From NCBI GenBank assembly GCA_027031565.1, contig JALVPX010000084.1:12380-30103 (forward strand): a stretch of 17,724 nucleotides of DNA, in the 5' to 3' direction. This document shows, in pieces, positions 1 through 6,839 of this stretch. This DNA comes from Deltaproteobacteria bacterium. Its GTDB lineage: Bacteria; Desulfobacterota; Dissulfuribacteria; Dissulfuribacterales; JALVPX01. How positions within the stretch are numbered: position 1 is the first letter of the stretch; each line of letters opens with the position of its first letter. Both the position numbers and the translations under genes were made by a program. The notes under the pieces were generated by a model that saw only the letters and a program-made list of their open reading frames with translations, was not told the DNA's origin and searched no databases.

Positions 1-33
1 TTCTAACAAAGCACTCTTATGGATGACCTTGCG

Positions 34-78
34 TTTTTCTTAAAAACCGCATCCCAAAACCTGTGTTTTTAAGAAAAA
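34..78. repeat. Perfect 14-bp inverted repeat upstream of the coupling-ATPase gene
   Basis: The arm TTTTTCTTAAAAAC (34-47) is matched by its exact reverse complement at 65-78, with a 17-bp spacer. It could be a bidirectional terminator of a gene to the left or a protein-binding site in front of the gene at 119. The arms are almost pure A/T, so hairpin stability would be modest. A similar T-run/CTTAAAAA string recurs just before an iteron copy near 2075-2087. Confidence 0.6.
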
Positions 79-118
79 TGGCCAGTCATGGATTCTATTA
101 AGTTGTTAAGTTTAGGTC

Positions 119-1537
119 ATGAAGATATTCAAACAAGACTCAGGTTTATTGTTGGCAAAAAAATCCGTGTCGCTAGCCGAGTATTACAGAATCAGAGACT
201 ACATGAAGGTTGATATCAACCCCCTGGTCATTCCAGATTCGGTACGAAAATCCCACTGGATCACTTTCGGAGGCACCAGGACCGGCAAGACCAGGATTTT
301 GATGGCCGACATAAGGCGAGCCATAAAGAAAGGCTGGAACGTGATAGTCCTGGATCCCAAGATGGAGCAGACCGCTTCGGCCCTGTGGCCGACCATGGTG
401 GAAGCGGCGCAATCGGCCGGACGATTGAAAGACCTGGTGTACGTTGATGTGATGGACCCCGAATCATCCGTGAAGTTCAATCCGTTCGGCGTCTATGTAA
501 AACTGCAAGAGGTGGTAGAGCACGTATGCGCGGGGATACCAGACAACGAAAAGGTCCAGTTCTACAAGCAGCAGGCTAAAAGGTGTGTAACCTTCGCAGT
601 CAACGCCTACGACTACCTGGAACGAAGAGAGGGTAGAAGACCGGTATTTACGATTTCCAAGCTCCAGGAGATATGTGGCTACGACTGGATAGTTAATGCG
701 GCAGAAGTCATTTCAGAACACGCAAAAATGAACGTGGGGTTGAAGGACCTGGCTGCGATAGGAAAACGTCTTGCCTCGCTTCATATGGACAAGTTCGAGG
801 AGATCCACTCGGACCTATGGAACGTATTTGTAAACCTGGGCACGGGAGTTGTGGGCGAGATAATAGATACCGAGCAAGGTACGGAGATTTTCGACCGGAT
901 ATGGGAGGGTAGAGGGCTTATCATGTTTTTCTATACTGGCTCTCTCATCGTGCGAGAGGGCTCCAGCATGGTGTCCAGGGTATTTCTTTCATCTCTCACG
1001 TCTCTTGTAGGGAAGATCCTAAGATTCAAAGAAGGGCGCGGCGCACTCGAAACACCTTTACTGGTTGTCGTCGATGAGTGCCAGAATGCGCTTTACAGCG
1101 GGGTGGAGAACCTCGTGGACAAGTCTGGCGGCGCAGGGGTATGGCTGCATCTTGCCGCCCAGACCAGCGCAAACCTGGAGCATATCCTGGGGCGCATACT
1201 CACCAAGGTCTTTTTGGATAATATCGGCATACAGCTTTTTTTAAACTGTGGTGATGCCGAAGGTATAGGCCGCTACGTGGCGGCGAAGGCTGGTAGAACG
1301 GAGGTCCTCGAGGTCTGGAAAAGGGCCTCAGAACTCGGAGAGGGAAGTACGGTGAGGGATAAAGAAAAACATATACTGGACCCAAGTGCGCTCAATAGAT
1401 TAGAAGAAAGGAAATTTCTCTGTTTTCTAAGAAAACCTAAAATGCCTACAGAACTCTATGTGGGATTCGTGAGAAACGTTCCAGATCCGTCAGTAACCAT
1501 CACAGGAACAAAGACCTTTGGAGATCTTCGGCATTGA
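119..1537 (+). CDS. VirD4/TraD-like DNA-transfer ATPase, apparently soluble
   Basis: This 472-aa P-loop ATPase belongs to the HerA/FtsK/VirD4 group, whose conjugative members hand relaxase-bound DNA to a type IV secretion channel. Residues 51-58 read GGTRTGKT (Walker A), followed by VIVLDPK at 75-81. The Walker B is LLVVVDE near 314-320. AAQTS (346-350) matches the glutamine-bearing motif of coupling proteins, and a NCGDAEGIGRYVA segment (377-389) resembles the conserved region late in TraD/TraG proteins. There is no N-terminal membrane segment; full-length VirD4 and TraD normally have one or two and are longer. An in-frame TAG sits one codon before the ATG, which limits the start to 119 or the next ATG at residue 29. 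The Shine-Dalgarno is weak (AGGT). A mobilization role is inferred; a non-conjugative HerA-type role is the alternative. Confidence 0.75.
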   Translation: MKIFKQDSGLLLAKKSVSLAEYYRIRDYMKVDINPLVIPDSVRKSHWITFGGTRTGKTRILMADIRRAIKKGWNVIVLDPKMEQTASALWPTMVEAAQSAGRLKDLVYVDVMDPESSVKFNPFGVYVKLQEVVEHVCAGIPDNEKVQFYKQQAKRCVTFAVNAYDYLERREGRRPVFTISKLQEICGYDWIVNAAEVISEHAKMNVGLKDLAAIGKRLASLHMDKFEEIHSDLWNVFVNLGTGVVGEIIDTEQGTEIFDRIWEGRGLIMFFYTGSLIVREGSSMVSRVFLSSLTSLVGKILRFKEGRGALETPLLVVVDECQNALYSGVENLVDKSGGAGVWLHLAAQTSANLEHILGRILTKVFLDNIGIQLFLNCGDAEGIGRYVAAKAGRTEVLEVWKRASELGEGSTVRDKEKHILDPSALNRLEERKFLCFLRKPKMPTELYVGFVRNVPDPSVTITGTKTFGDLRH

Positions 1538-1562
1538 TATAGACAGCACATAACCTGCCACA

Positions 1563-1584
1563 CACTATGCTGTAGAGCATAGTG
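1563..1584. repeat. Perfect 9-bp hairpin with 4-nt loop
   Basis: CACTATGCT (1563-1571) and AGCATAGTG (1576-1584) flank the loop GTAG. It lies 25 bp after the stop of the coupling-ATPase gene. No T-run follows, so it is a poor intrinsic terminator. It is the first of three hairpins in 84 bp. Confidence 0.7.
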
Positions 1585-1602
1585 ATGGTTTCGCGCTTCA
1601 CT

Positions 1603-1620
1603 AAAGGGATGGTCCCCTTT
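1603..1620. repeat. 6-bp hairpin overlapping the DnaA-box match
   Basis: AAAGGG (1603-1608) pairs with CCCTTT (1615-1620) around a 6-nt loop. The right arm runs into the DnaA-box match at 1618-1626. It is short, but it sits between two stronger hairpins. Confidence 0.45.
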
Positions 1621-1626
1621 TCCACA
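1618..1626 (+). promoter_or_regulatory. DnaA-box match
   Basis: TTTTCCACA fits the relaxed DnaA-box consensus TTWTNCACA. It stands 71 bp to the left of the first iteron. One such match is expected by chance every few kilobases, so its meaning rests on its position beside the iterons. Confidence 0.4.
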
Positions 1627-1627
1627 C

Positions 1628-1646
1628 AGAGGCAGGCCCTGCCTCT
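1628..1646. repeat. Perfect 8-bp hairpin with 3-nt loop
   Basis: AGAGGCAG (1628-1635) and CTGCCTCT (1639-1646) are perfect inverted arms around GCC. The stem is G/C-rich and A/T-rich DNA follows, with no T-run. The form suits a nicking or primosome-type single-strand site or a protein-binding palindrome. Confidence 0.65.
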
Positions 1647-1696
1647 AAATTTATCTCTGCTCAAATTATAAATATTCTGTTATTGCAATACGTTAT

Positions 1697-1922
1697 AAAA
1701 AGTAAAGAGAACGGTAGCAAAAAGTAAAGAAAGGCGTAACAAGTCCTTACAGGAGTTCAATTAAGAGCTCTTTTTTATTGTAAAAACAAGATGTTAATAA
1801 AAAGTAAATAGATATGTAGCAAAAAGTAAAGCATAGTGTAGCACGGCTTTTCAGGGCCTCATTAAGAAGTTATTTTTTCTTGCAAAAACAGTAGATTATT
1901 AAAAAGTAAAGAGAAATGTAGC
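1697..1922 (+). repeat. 102-bp higher-order tandem repeat within the iteron array
   Basis: The blocks starting at 1697, 1799 and 1901 are exactly 102 bp apart. Each of the first two holds an abutting iteron pair plus a 58-bp spacer (1741-1798 and 1843-1900). The two spacers align without gaps and match at about two thirds of positions by eye, sharing a T-run, a CAAAAAC-like core and a TTAAGA-like string. The array therefore grew partly by duplication of a whole unit. Confidence 0.65.
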
Positions 1923-2179
1923 GGTTTTTGATTAACTAACACCCTGTTTTGCCTTGATTTTTTCTAAAAAGTAAAGAGGGTAGTAGCATAAAAGGTAAAG
2001 AGAAGTGTAACGAGAGGTAAAGAAAGGTGTAGCACTACATAACCTCTTGTTATAACGGCAAAAATTCTCTTTTTTTTCTTAAAAAAGTAAAGAGATGTGT
2101 AGTGCTGCTCATCCAACTTTCATAGCATAGAAAGCCTTGCAGGATGGGGATTGCAAGAAAAGGTAAAGAGAAGTGTAGC
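1697..2179 (+). repeat. Iteron array: ten 22-bp direct repeats
   Basis: Copies start at 1697, 1719, 1799, 1821, 1901, 1966, 1990, 2012, 2082 and 2158, all on the same strand and all 22 bp long. GTAAA at repeat positions 6-10 and GTA at 18-20 are invariant. Positions 21-22 are GC in seven copies and AC or GT in the rest; the first half is usually AAAAAGTAAAGA. Copies 1-2, 3-4 and 7-8 abut exactly, and copies 6-7 are 2 bp apart, so 22 bp (two helical turns) is the natural unit. Length, orientation and clustering are like plasmid Rep-binding iterons. A CRISPR array is excluded because several copies have no spacer. Confidence 0.9.
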
Positions 2180-2203
2180 GGACCAGGAGGAAAAAAGGGT
2201 CTC

Positions 2204-2248
2204 TCTCTTATAAGTATATATAAAATATAAAAGAGAATCGGTTTTTTT
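2204..2248. other. A/T-only patch with imperfect hairpin between iterons and integrase 3' end
   Basis: Nearly every base from 2208 to 2232 is A or T, as in a DNA-unwinding element next to iterons. The same stretch forms an imperfect A/T stem (TCTCTTATA against TATAAAAGAGA). It is followed by seven T on the plus strand (2242-2248) and, read on the minus strand, by a T-run a few bases past the stem. It could therefore also act as a weak bidirectional terminator separating integrase transcription from the iterons. Confidence 0.35.
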
Positions 2249-2270
2249 ACTGGCCTTCCGTTTTTGAGAC

Positions 2271-3503
2271 TTACAGATATGGATTGTCTGCAAAGGAATT
2301 TGGTTTAGGAGGAATAGATGCGTTGTTTTTCAAAGAGTCCAGGTAGTCTGCCCACCATTGCATCATTTTGTGTCGTTCGGATAAAAATTCAGCGTAATTA
2401 TAAGCAGCTTTGACTTTATTTCTTTCAATATGAGCTAATTGCCTTTCTATGATTATGGACGGCCATCCGTGCTCATGCAGAAAGGTAGAGGCTATCGAAC
2501 GAAATCCATGTATACAAATTTCTTCTTTTGTAAACCCCATTCTTCTCAATGCAGCCAACAAGGCATTATCACTAATAGGTCTAGATGAGGACCTAAGAGA
2601 TGGGAACAGATAAGTTCCATTCCCTGTCAATGGTTTTAAATCGTTCAATATTTTCAGCGATTGGCGTGATAGAGGAACGATATGTGGCCGTTTTATTTTC
2701 ATTTTTTCGGCAGGTGTCCGCCATTCTTTCTTTTCCCAGTTTATTTCGTTCCATTCTGCATGTCGGAGCTCTCCATGTCTGACAAAGACCAGGGGAATGA
2801 GTTTCAAAGCACATTTGACAATGAAATTACCTTGATACGCATCAATCGCTCTCAATAGTTCACCAACTTTGCGAGGATCTTGCATGGTTGCCATGTGTTT
2901 AGGCTTGTTGGGAGTTAGCGCGTCTTTAAGGTCTGCGGTGGGATCACGTTGAGCCCTTCCTGTAGCTATGGCATACCTGAATACCTGTCCACAAATCTGT
3001 TTCACACGATGAGCAGTTTCAATAGCTCCTCTGTCTTCAATACGTCTCAAAACCTCTAATATTTCAGGAGCTGTTAAAGAAGATACATCAAGAGGCCCCA
3101 GCCAGGGAAAAACATTTTGCTCAAGCCGTGCAAGCACGGTTCTAGCATACCCAGATGTCCATGCGTTTTTCTTGCGCTCAAACCATTCACGGGCCACAAA
3201 CTCAAAAGAATTGTATTTATTGGTGGGAGATTTGATTTTTTTCAGAGCTTTTTTACGTTCAACAGGGTCAATTCCTTTTTCAATAAGAAGGCGTGCCTCA
3301 TCCCGCTTTAATCGCGCCTCTTTCAGTGAAACTTCAGGATATACACCAAGCGCCAGGGTTTTATATTTACCGTGAAATTTATAATTGAACCTGAAATTTT
3401 TGCCTTTAGAAGTTATTAAAACATATAACCCATTTGAATCGTATAACTTGTACGGTTTTTCTTTTTGGAGCGCATTTTTTATTGCCAGGTTTGTTAATGC
3501 CAT
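2271..3503 (-). CDS. int: P4-family tyrosine site-specific integrase
   Basis: This 410-aa recombinase would integrate and excise the element at the neighbouring tRNA-Ala gene. The N-terminus (about 1-90) has the arm-binding DUF4102 form, with LYVLITSKGKNFRFNYK and LGVYPEVSLKEAR. A SAM-like core-binding domain follows (about 100-190), then the catalytic domain. The catalytic set looks complete: Arg242 (VRHGELR), Lys267 or Lys269 after PAEK, His332 and Arg335 (HGFRS), His358 (LAH) and Tyr368 (AAYNY). Most relatives read AYNR where this has AYNY. Length is normal for the family. The start faces the tRNA 3' end and the Shine-Dalgarno is poor. A promoter with operator-like repeats lies upstream. 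The enzyme looks intact. Confidence 0.95.
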   Translation of the reverse strand: MALTNLAIKNALQKEKPYKLYDSNGLYVLITSKGKNFRFNYKFHGKYKTLALGVYPEVSLKEARLKRDEARLLIEKGIDPVERKKALKKIKSPTNKYNSFEFVAREWFERKKNAWTSGYARTVLARLEQNVFPWLGPLDVSSLTAPEILEVLRRIEDRGAIETAHRVKQICGQVFRYAIATGRAQRDPTADLKDALTPNKPKHMATMQDPRKVGELLRAIDAYQGNFIVKCALKLIPLVFVRHGELRHAEWNEINWEKKEWRTPAEKMKIKRPHIVPLSRQSLKILNDLKPLTGNGTYLFPSLRSSSRPISDNALLAALRRMGFTKEEICIHGFRSIASTFLHEHGWPSIIIERQLAHIERNKVKAAYNYAEFLSERHKMMQWWADYLDSLKNNASIPPKPNSFADNPYL

Positions 3504-3522
3504 TTTGAAGTTATTCGCTCAT

Positions 3523-3570
3523 TAGGGTATCTGAAAACGATTCCTTCTAGATACCCTATCAGATACCCTA
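3523..3570. promoter_or_regulatory. Three copies of a 10-bp operator-like motif upstream of int
   Basis: AGATACCCTA occurs at 3549-3558 and 3561-3570. Its inverse TAGGGTATCT occurs at 3523-3532. The rightmost copy overlaps the predicted integrase -10 box and the middle copy covers the likely start of transcription. This placement suits a repressor, an excisionase (Xis/AlpA-type) or Int itself controlling int. The regulator gene is not in view. Confidence 0.6.
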
Positions 3571-3589
3571 GTTTTTTGTGGTATGTCAA
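3560..3589 (-). promoter_or_regulatory. Candidate integrase promoter
   Basis: On the minus strand a perfect TTGACA (3584-3589) is followed after 18 bp by TATCTG (3560-3565), a partial -10 match. Transcription would begin near 3553, about 50 nt before the integrase ATG. The -10 lies inside an operator-like repeat. Confidence 0.5.
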
Positions 3590-3702
3590 GAAACATTATG
3601 GAACAATATGGAACATTATAAAACAATAGTTCGGTGGAGGATTTCCTTGAAATATCAATAAACTTGAAACATTATGGAACAATATGGAACACTATAGAAC
3701 AA
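3590..3702 (+). repeat. Pair of 37-bp direct repeats beside the tRNA (probable integrase arm sites)
   Basis: The 37 bp at 3590-3626 recur at 3666-3702 with two mismatches, 76 bp apart start to start. Each copy is itself built of about three near-repeats of an 11-bp unit such as ATTATGGAACA. They fill the gap between the integrase promoter and the tRNA CCA end, where tyrosine integrases of this type bind arm sites. Binding is inferred. Confidence 0.7.
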
Positions 3703-3708
3703 AAAAAA

Positions 3709-3784
<76 letters not shown>

Positions 3785-3805
3785 ACCGATATCGTGAAGG
3801 CTCTT

Positions 3806-3834
3806 CAAATAACACAATGTCCTTTTTTAGTCAA
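3806..3834 (-). promoter_or_regulatory. Candidate tRNA-Ala promoter
   Basis: On the minus strand TTGACT (3829-3834) and TATTTG (3806-3811) are separated by 17 bp. The start of transcription would fall around 10-15 nt before the mature 5' end. The -10 match is only partial. Confidence 0.4.
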
Positions 3835-3925
3835 TATATCCTTGCCCAAGGCCTTGTCATAAACGGTTCTCTTGTATCATGCATGCTCAAATGGTATTGA
3901 TTGTCTCATCTCGTAAGGAGGAGAC

Positions 3926-5404
3926 ATGGCCTATAAAGACCTTCAAAACTTCATTAAGGCCCTTGAAGAAGAGGGTGAACTGGTCAGGATAAAGGAGCCT
4001 GTAAGCCCAAATCTGGAAATAAGCGAGATAACAGACAGGGTTTGCAAATTATATGGTCCTGCCTTGCTGTTTGAGAATGTACAAGGCTATGATATGCCCG
4101 TCCTCATGAACTGTTTTGGATCCTTCAGGCGCATGTCCATGGCCCTTGAAGTGGATTCCCTGGATTCGCTGGGAGATGAGATAGTCAATTTCATGGAGGC
4201 GGAAGCGCCCAACACGCTCATCAAAAAGCTCAAGATAATACCCAAGCTTAAAAGGCTAGCTTCTGCTTTTCCCAAAATGGTGAGCCATGGACCTTGCCAG
4301 GACATTGTTTTGAAGGATGAAGAAGTCGATCTCACCAAACTGCCTGTGCTGAAATGCTGGCCCGATGACGGCGGCCCCTTCATTACCCTGCCGGTCGTCT
4401 TTACCAAACATCCTGAAACAGGCATTCGCAATGCCGGCATGTACCGCATGCAGGTCTACGACCGGAACACCACCGGGATGCATTGGCACACCCACAAGGG
4501 AGGCGCACATCATTACAGGGTAGCTGAAAGGCGGGGAGAAAGGCTTGAGGTTGCTGTGGCCATTGGGCCTGATCCGGCCATGACATATGCAGCCACCGCC
4601 CCCTTGCCTGACGACATGGATGAGGCCTTGTTTGCAGGCTTCCTGCGTCAGGCCCCGGTAGAGATGGTTCAATGCAAGACCGTGGGTCTGGAAGTTCCCG
4701 CCCAGTCTCAGATAGTGTTGGAAGGCTATGTAGAACCTGGGGAACGGCGCATTGAAGGCCCCTTTGGTGATCATACAGGCTACTATTCTCTGGCTGACGA
4801 ATATCCGGTATTTCATGTCACCTGCATGACCATGCGCAAAGATGCCATTTACCCTTCCACCATCGTCGGCCAGCCGCCGCAGGAAGATTGCTATATGGCA
4901 AAGGCTACAGAGCGGCTCTTTCTGCCGCTCATCAAAAAGACCATCCCTGAAATAATGGATATGAATCTCCCGCTTGAAGGAGTGTTTCACAATCTTGCCT
5001 TTGTATCCATAGATAAGCGCTACCCGGGCCATGCCAGAAAGGTGGTAAACGGGCTTTGGGGGCTTGGACAGATGATGTTCTGCAAAATCATATGCATTTT
5101 CGACAAGGAGGTGGATGTACAGGACCTTTCCCAGGTACTCTGGAGACTCGGTAATAATATCGATCCTGAGCGTGATATCTTTTTTACACATGGTCCGGTA
5201 GATGCCCTGGACCACGCTGCTCCCCTTCCCCACTTCGGCAGCAAAATGGGGATCGACTGCACCAGAAAATGGCCTGAAGAGGGATTTGAAAGGGAATGGC
5301 CGGCAGTAATCGAGATGGATCCGGAAGTAAAGGCGAAAATAGATAAGATGTGGGACAAACTCGGCCTCAATTCCCTTGCCAAGAAGGAGAAAAATGGCTG
5401 CTGA
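3926..5404 (+). CDS. ubiD: UbiD-family prenylated-FMN-dependent decarboxylase (probable menaquinone pathway)
   Basis: UbiD enzymes remove the ring carboxylate of a prenylated aromatic acid using the prenyl-FMN made by UbiX. With the UbiX and UbiA homologues that follow, the likely substrate is prenylated 1,4-dihydroxy-6-naphthoate of the futalosine menaquinone route (MqnL-type). The 492-aa protein has full family length. Visible family regions are NAGMYRMQVYDRNTTGMHWH (about residues 170-190) and EGPFGDHTGYYS with the catalytic-region glutamate, followed by YPSTIVGQPPQED. An excellent Shine-Dalgarno (AAGGAGGAG) precedes the ATG. A weak TTGTCA-15-TATCAT promoter candidate lies at 3854-3880. 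It is the first gene of a five-gene operon and its end overlaps ubiX. The exact substrate is inferred from context. Confidence 0.9.
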   Translation: MAYKDLQNFIKALEEEGELVRIKEPVSPNLEISEITDRVCKLYGPALLFENVQGYDMPVLMNCFGSFRRMSMALEVDSLDSLGDEIVNFMEAEAPNTLIKKLKIIPKLKRLASAFPKMVSHGPCQDIVLKDEEVDLTKLPVLKCWPDDGGPFITLPVVFTKHPETGIRNAGMYRMQVYDRNTTGMHWHTHKGGAHHYRVAERRGERLEVAVAIGPDPAMTYAATAPLPDDMDEALFAGFLRQAPVEMVQCKTVGLEVPAQSQIVLEGYVEPGERRIEGPFGDHTGYYSLADEYPVFHVTCMTMRKDAIYPSTIVGQPPQEDCYMAKATERLFLPLIKKTIPEIMDMNLPLEGVFHNLAFVSIDKRYPGHARKVVNGLWGLGQMMFCKIICIFDKEVDVQDLSQVLWRLGNNIDPERDIFFTHGPVDALDHAAPLPHFGSKMGIDCTRKWPEEGFEREWPAVIEMDPEVKAKIDKMWDKLGLNSLAKKEKNGC

Positions 5405-5966
5405 CGCCGGGCCTATCCTGCTTGCTGTCACAGGGGCAAGCGGCTCCTTATATGCAAGGGCCTTTTTGCAGATCATGGACAGGCTCCAGGTAGAGGCCGA
5501 ACTAATAATTTCGGCTGCTGGCGAAAAGGTCGCTGCACTTGAATTAGGTCCTCAGGGTCTGGATGAGATCAAGGCCCTGGCCAGACGCACTTACAGACAT
5601 GACAATATAGCAGCACGACCAGCCAGCGGTTCTGCCAGATATGCGGCAATGGTAATTCTGCCTTGCACCATGGGGACATTGGCAGCCATTGCCAATGGTT
5701 TAAGCACAAACCTCATACATCGTGCTGCCGATTGTTCTTTGAAGGAAGGGCGGCAATTGATCCTTGCTGTGAGGGAAACGCCCTTTAACCTAACCCACGT
5801 CAAGAACATGCTTGCTGCCCAGGAGGCCGGTGCCGTTATTTATCCTGCCATGCCGAGCTTTTACCACAGGCCGGCTTCGCTCGAAGACATGGCATATTTT
5901 TTTGCAGGCCGCCTGGCAGAATCTCTAGGATTTTCCGTACCAGATCTCAAGAGGTGGCAGGGATGA
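5394..5966 (+). CDS. ubiX: UbiX-family flavin prenyltransferase
   Basis: It makes prenyl-FMN, the cofactor UbiD needs, by joining a dimethylallyl group to FMN. The 190-aa protein shows the N-terminal flavin-binding LLAVTGASGSLYA, a central ILPCTMGTLAAIANG segment and the KEGRQLILAVRETPFN to MPSFYHRP block typical of UbiX. I chose the ATG at 5394 because GGAG ends 4 nt before it; a TTG at 5376 would add six residues (MPRRRK) that are really the Shine-Dalgarno read as protein. The gene overlaps the ubiD end by 11 bp and its TGA overlaps the ubiA ATG, so all three are probably translated together. Confidence 0.9.
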   Translation: MAADAGPILLAVTGASGSLYARAFLQIMDRLQVEAELIISAAGEKVAALELGPQGLDEIKALARRTYRHDNIAARPASGSARYAAMVILPCTMGTLAAIANGLSTNLIHRAADCSLKEGRQLILAVRETPFNLTHVKNMLAAQEAGAVIYPAMPSFYHRPASLEDMAYFFAGRLAESLGFSVPDLKRWQG

Positions 5967-6829
5967 GCACAACAGGCAAAGTAAAGACTCTGCTTGAGAT
6001 GATAAAGTTCGAACACACCATTTTTGCCCTCCCCTTTGCCTTTATCGGGGCCTTTTTGGCTGCGGATGGCATTCCAAAGGCCTCCCAATGTTTCTGGATA
6101 TTGCTGGGCATGGCAGGCGGCAGAACGGCTGCAATGGGATTCAACAGGATAGTGGATGCACCCTTTGACGCTAAAAATCCCCGCACGGCAGACAGGGCCA
6201 TTCCCAAGGGCGAGGTTTCGATTAAGGAGGCCTGGGCAATGGTCTTGTTGGCCGTTGCCACATATTTTTTTGCAGCATACAGCCTGAACCCCCTGGCCTT
6301 CAAGGTATCCCCGTTTTTCCTAGCTGTCATCCTGGCCTATTCATATACAAAACGCTTCACCCCTCTTTGCCACATATTTTTGGGGCTTGCCATAGGACTT
6401 GCCCCTGCAGCAGGCTGGATTGGCGTCAAGGGATCCATGGAGCTGCTTCCTGCAGTCCTTAGCAGTGGCGTCATGTTCTGGGTGGCCGGATTCGATATAC
6501 TTTACAGCTGCCTCGATTTCCAATTCGACAAGGAACATGGCCTCCATTCCATTCCGGCAGCAGTGGGCCTTAAAAAGGCCTTTACCATTTCCGCTTTACT
6601 GCATGCAGCAGCCTTTGCATGTTTTGCTGTGGTCGGCCTCATGGCCGGGCTCAATTTCATCTATTACCTTGGACTTGCTGCCACATTCATTTTGTTGTTC
6701 AAGCAACACACAATTGTAAAACCGGATGATCTGTCCAGGCTCGACATGGCCTTTTTCACATTCAACGGTGCAATCAGCGTCATTCTCTTTGCTTCAACTG
6801 CTGCATCGCTGATCTTTCACGGAAGTTAG
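5963..6829 (+). CDS. mqnP: UbiA-family membrane prenyltransferase (MqnP-like)
   Basis: This integral membrane protein attaches a polyprenyl chain to an aromatic carboxylic acid, here most likely 1,4-dihydroxy-6-naphthoate. It has 288 residues and about eight hydrophobic helices. Both aspartate-rich motifs that hold Mg-diphosphate are visible: GFNRIVDAPFDAKNPRT (first loop, NxxxD) and CLDFQFDKEHG (second). The ATG at 5963 shares bases with the ubiX stop (ATGA), with GAGG 8 nt upstream; a GTG at 5954 is the alternative. Position directly after UbiD and UbiX homologues supports a quinone role. The specific symbol is inferred, since UbiA and MqnP are hard to separate by eye. Confidence 0.88.
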   Translation: MSTTGKVKTLLEMIKFEHTIFALPFAFIGAFLAADGIPKASQCFWILLGMAGGRTAAMGFNRIVDAPFDAKNPRTADRAIPKGEVSIKEAWAMVLLAVATYFFAAYSLNPLAFKVSPFFLAVILAYSYTKRFTPLCHIFLGLAIGLAPAAGWIGVKGSMELLPAVLSSGVMFWVAGFDILYSCLDFQFDKEHGLHSIPAAVGLKKAFTISALLHAAAFACFAVVGLMAGLNFIYYLGLAATFILLFKQHTIVKPDDLSRLDMAFFTFNGAISVILFASTAASLIFHGS

Positions 6830-6839
6830 GGGCATTGGC

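Larger units (their letters stand above)
1538..2270. other. Gene-free replication-origin-like region: hairpins, DnaA box, iterons, A/T-rich patch
   Basis: I find no credible gene in these ~730 bp. From left to right they hold three perfect hairpins (1563-1646), a TTWTNCACA DnaA-box match at 1618-1626, ten 22-bp direct repeats (1697-2179) and an A/T-only patch (about 2208-2232). This order is typical of iteron-type plasmid origins, where an initiator binds the repeats and DnaA helps open the A/T-rich DNA. The origin role is inferred: no Rep gene is in the window, and transfer-origin or recombination-control functions remain possible. Confidence 0.5.
1..3708. mobile_element. Right-hand end of a tRNA-Ala-integrated mobile element (left end outside window)
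   Basis: The stretch carries a conjugation-type ATPase, a plasmid-like iteron block and a P4-family integrase whose start faces the 3' end of a tRNA-Ala gene. This is the standard layout of an integrative element or genomic island. The integrase and the non-coding DNA are visibly more A/T-rich than the housekeeping genes to the right. The boundary is placed at the encoded CCA end of the tRNA; the exact crossover usually lies inside the tRNA 3' half and cannot be fixed without the other att copy. No relaxase, replication initiator or secretion genes are visible, so whether it is conjugative, mobilizable or decayed is unknown. Confidence 0.75.

Noticed and set aside
1697..2179. Repeat array as a CRISPR
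   Set aside because: Several copies abut with no spacer, the gaps vary from 0 to 58 bp and resemble one another, and no cas gene is nearby.
2600..2782. Small plus-strand open frame within int
   Set aside because: It is a shadow of the integrase frame, with no supporting start signal.
4256..5476. 406-aa open frame on the minus strand
   Set aside because: It lies entirely opposite ubiD and the start of ubiX, shows no recognisable motif, and the plus-strand genes are certain.
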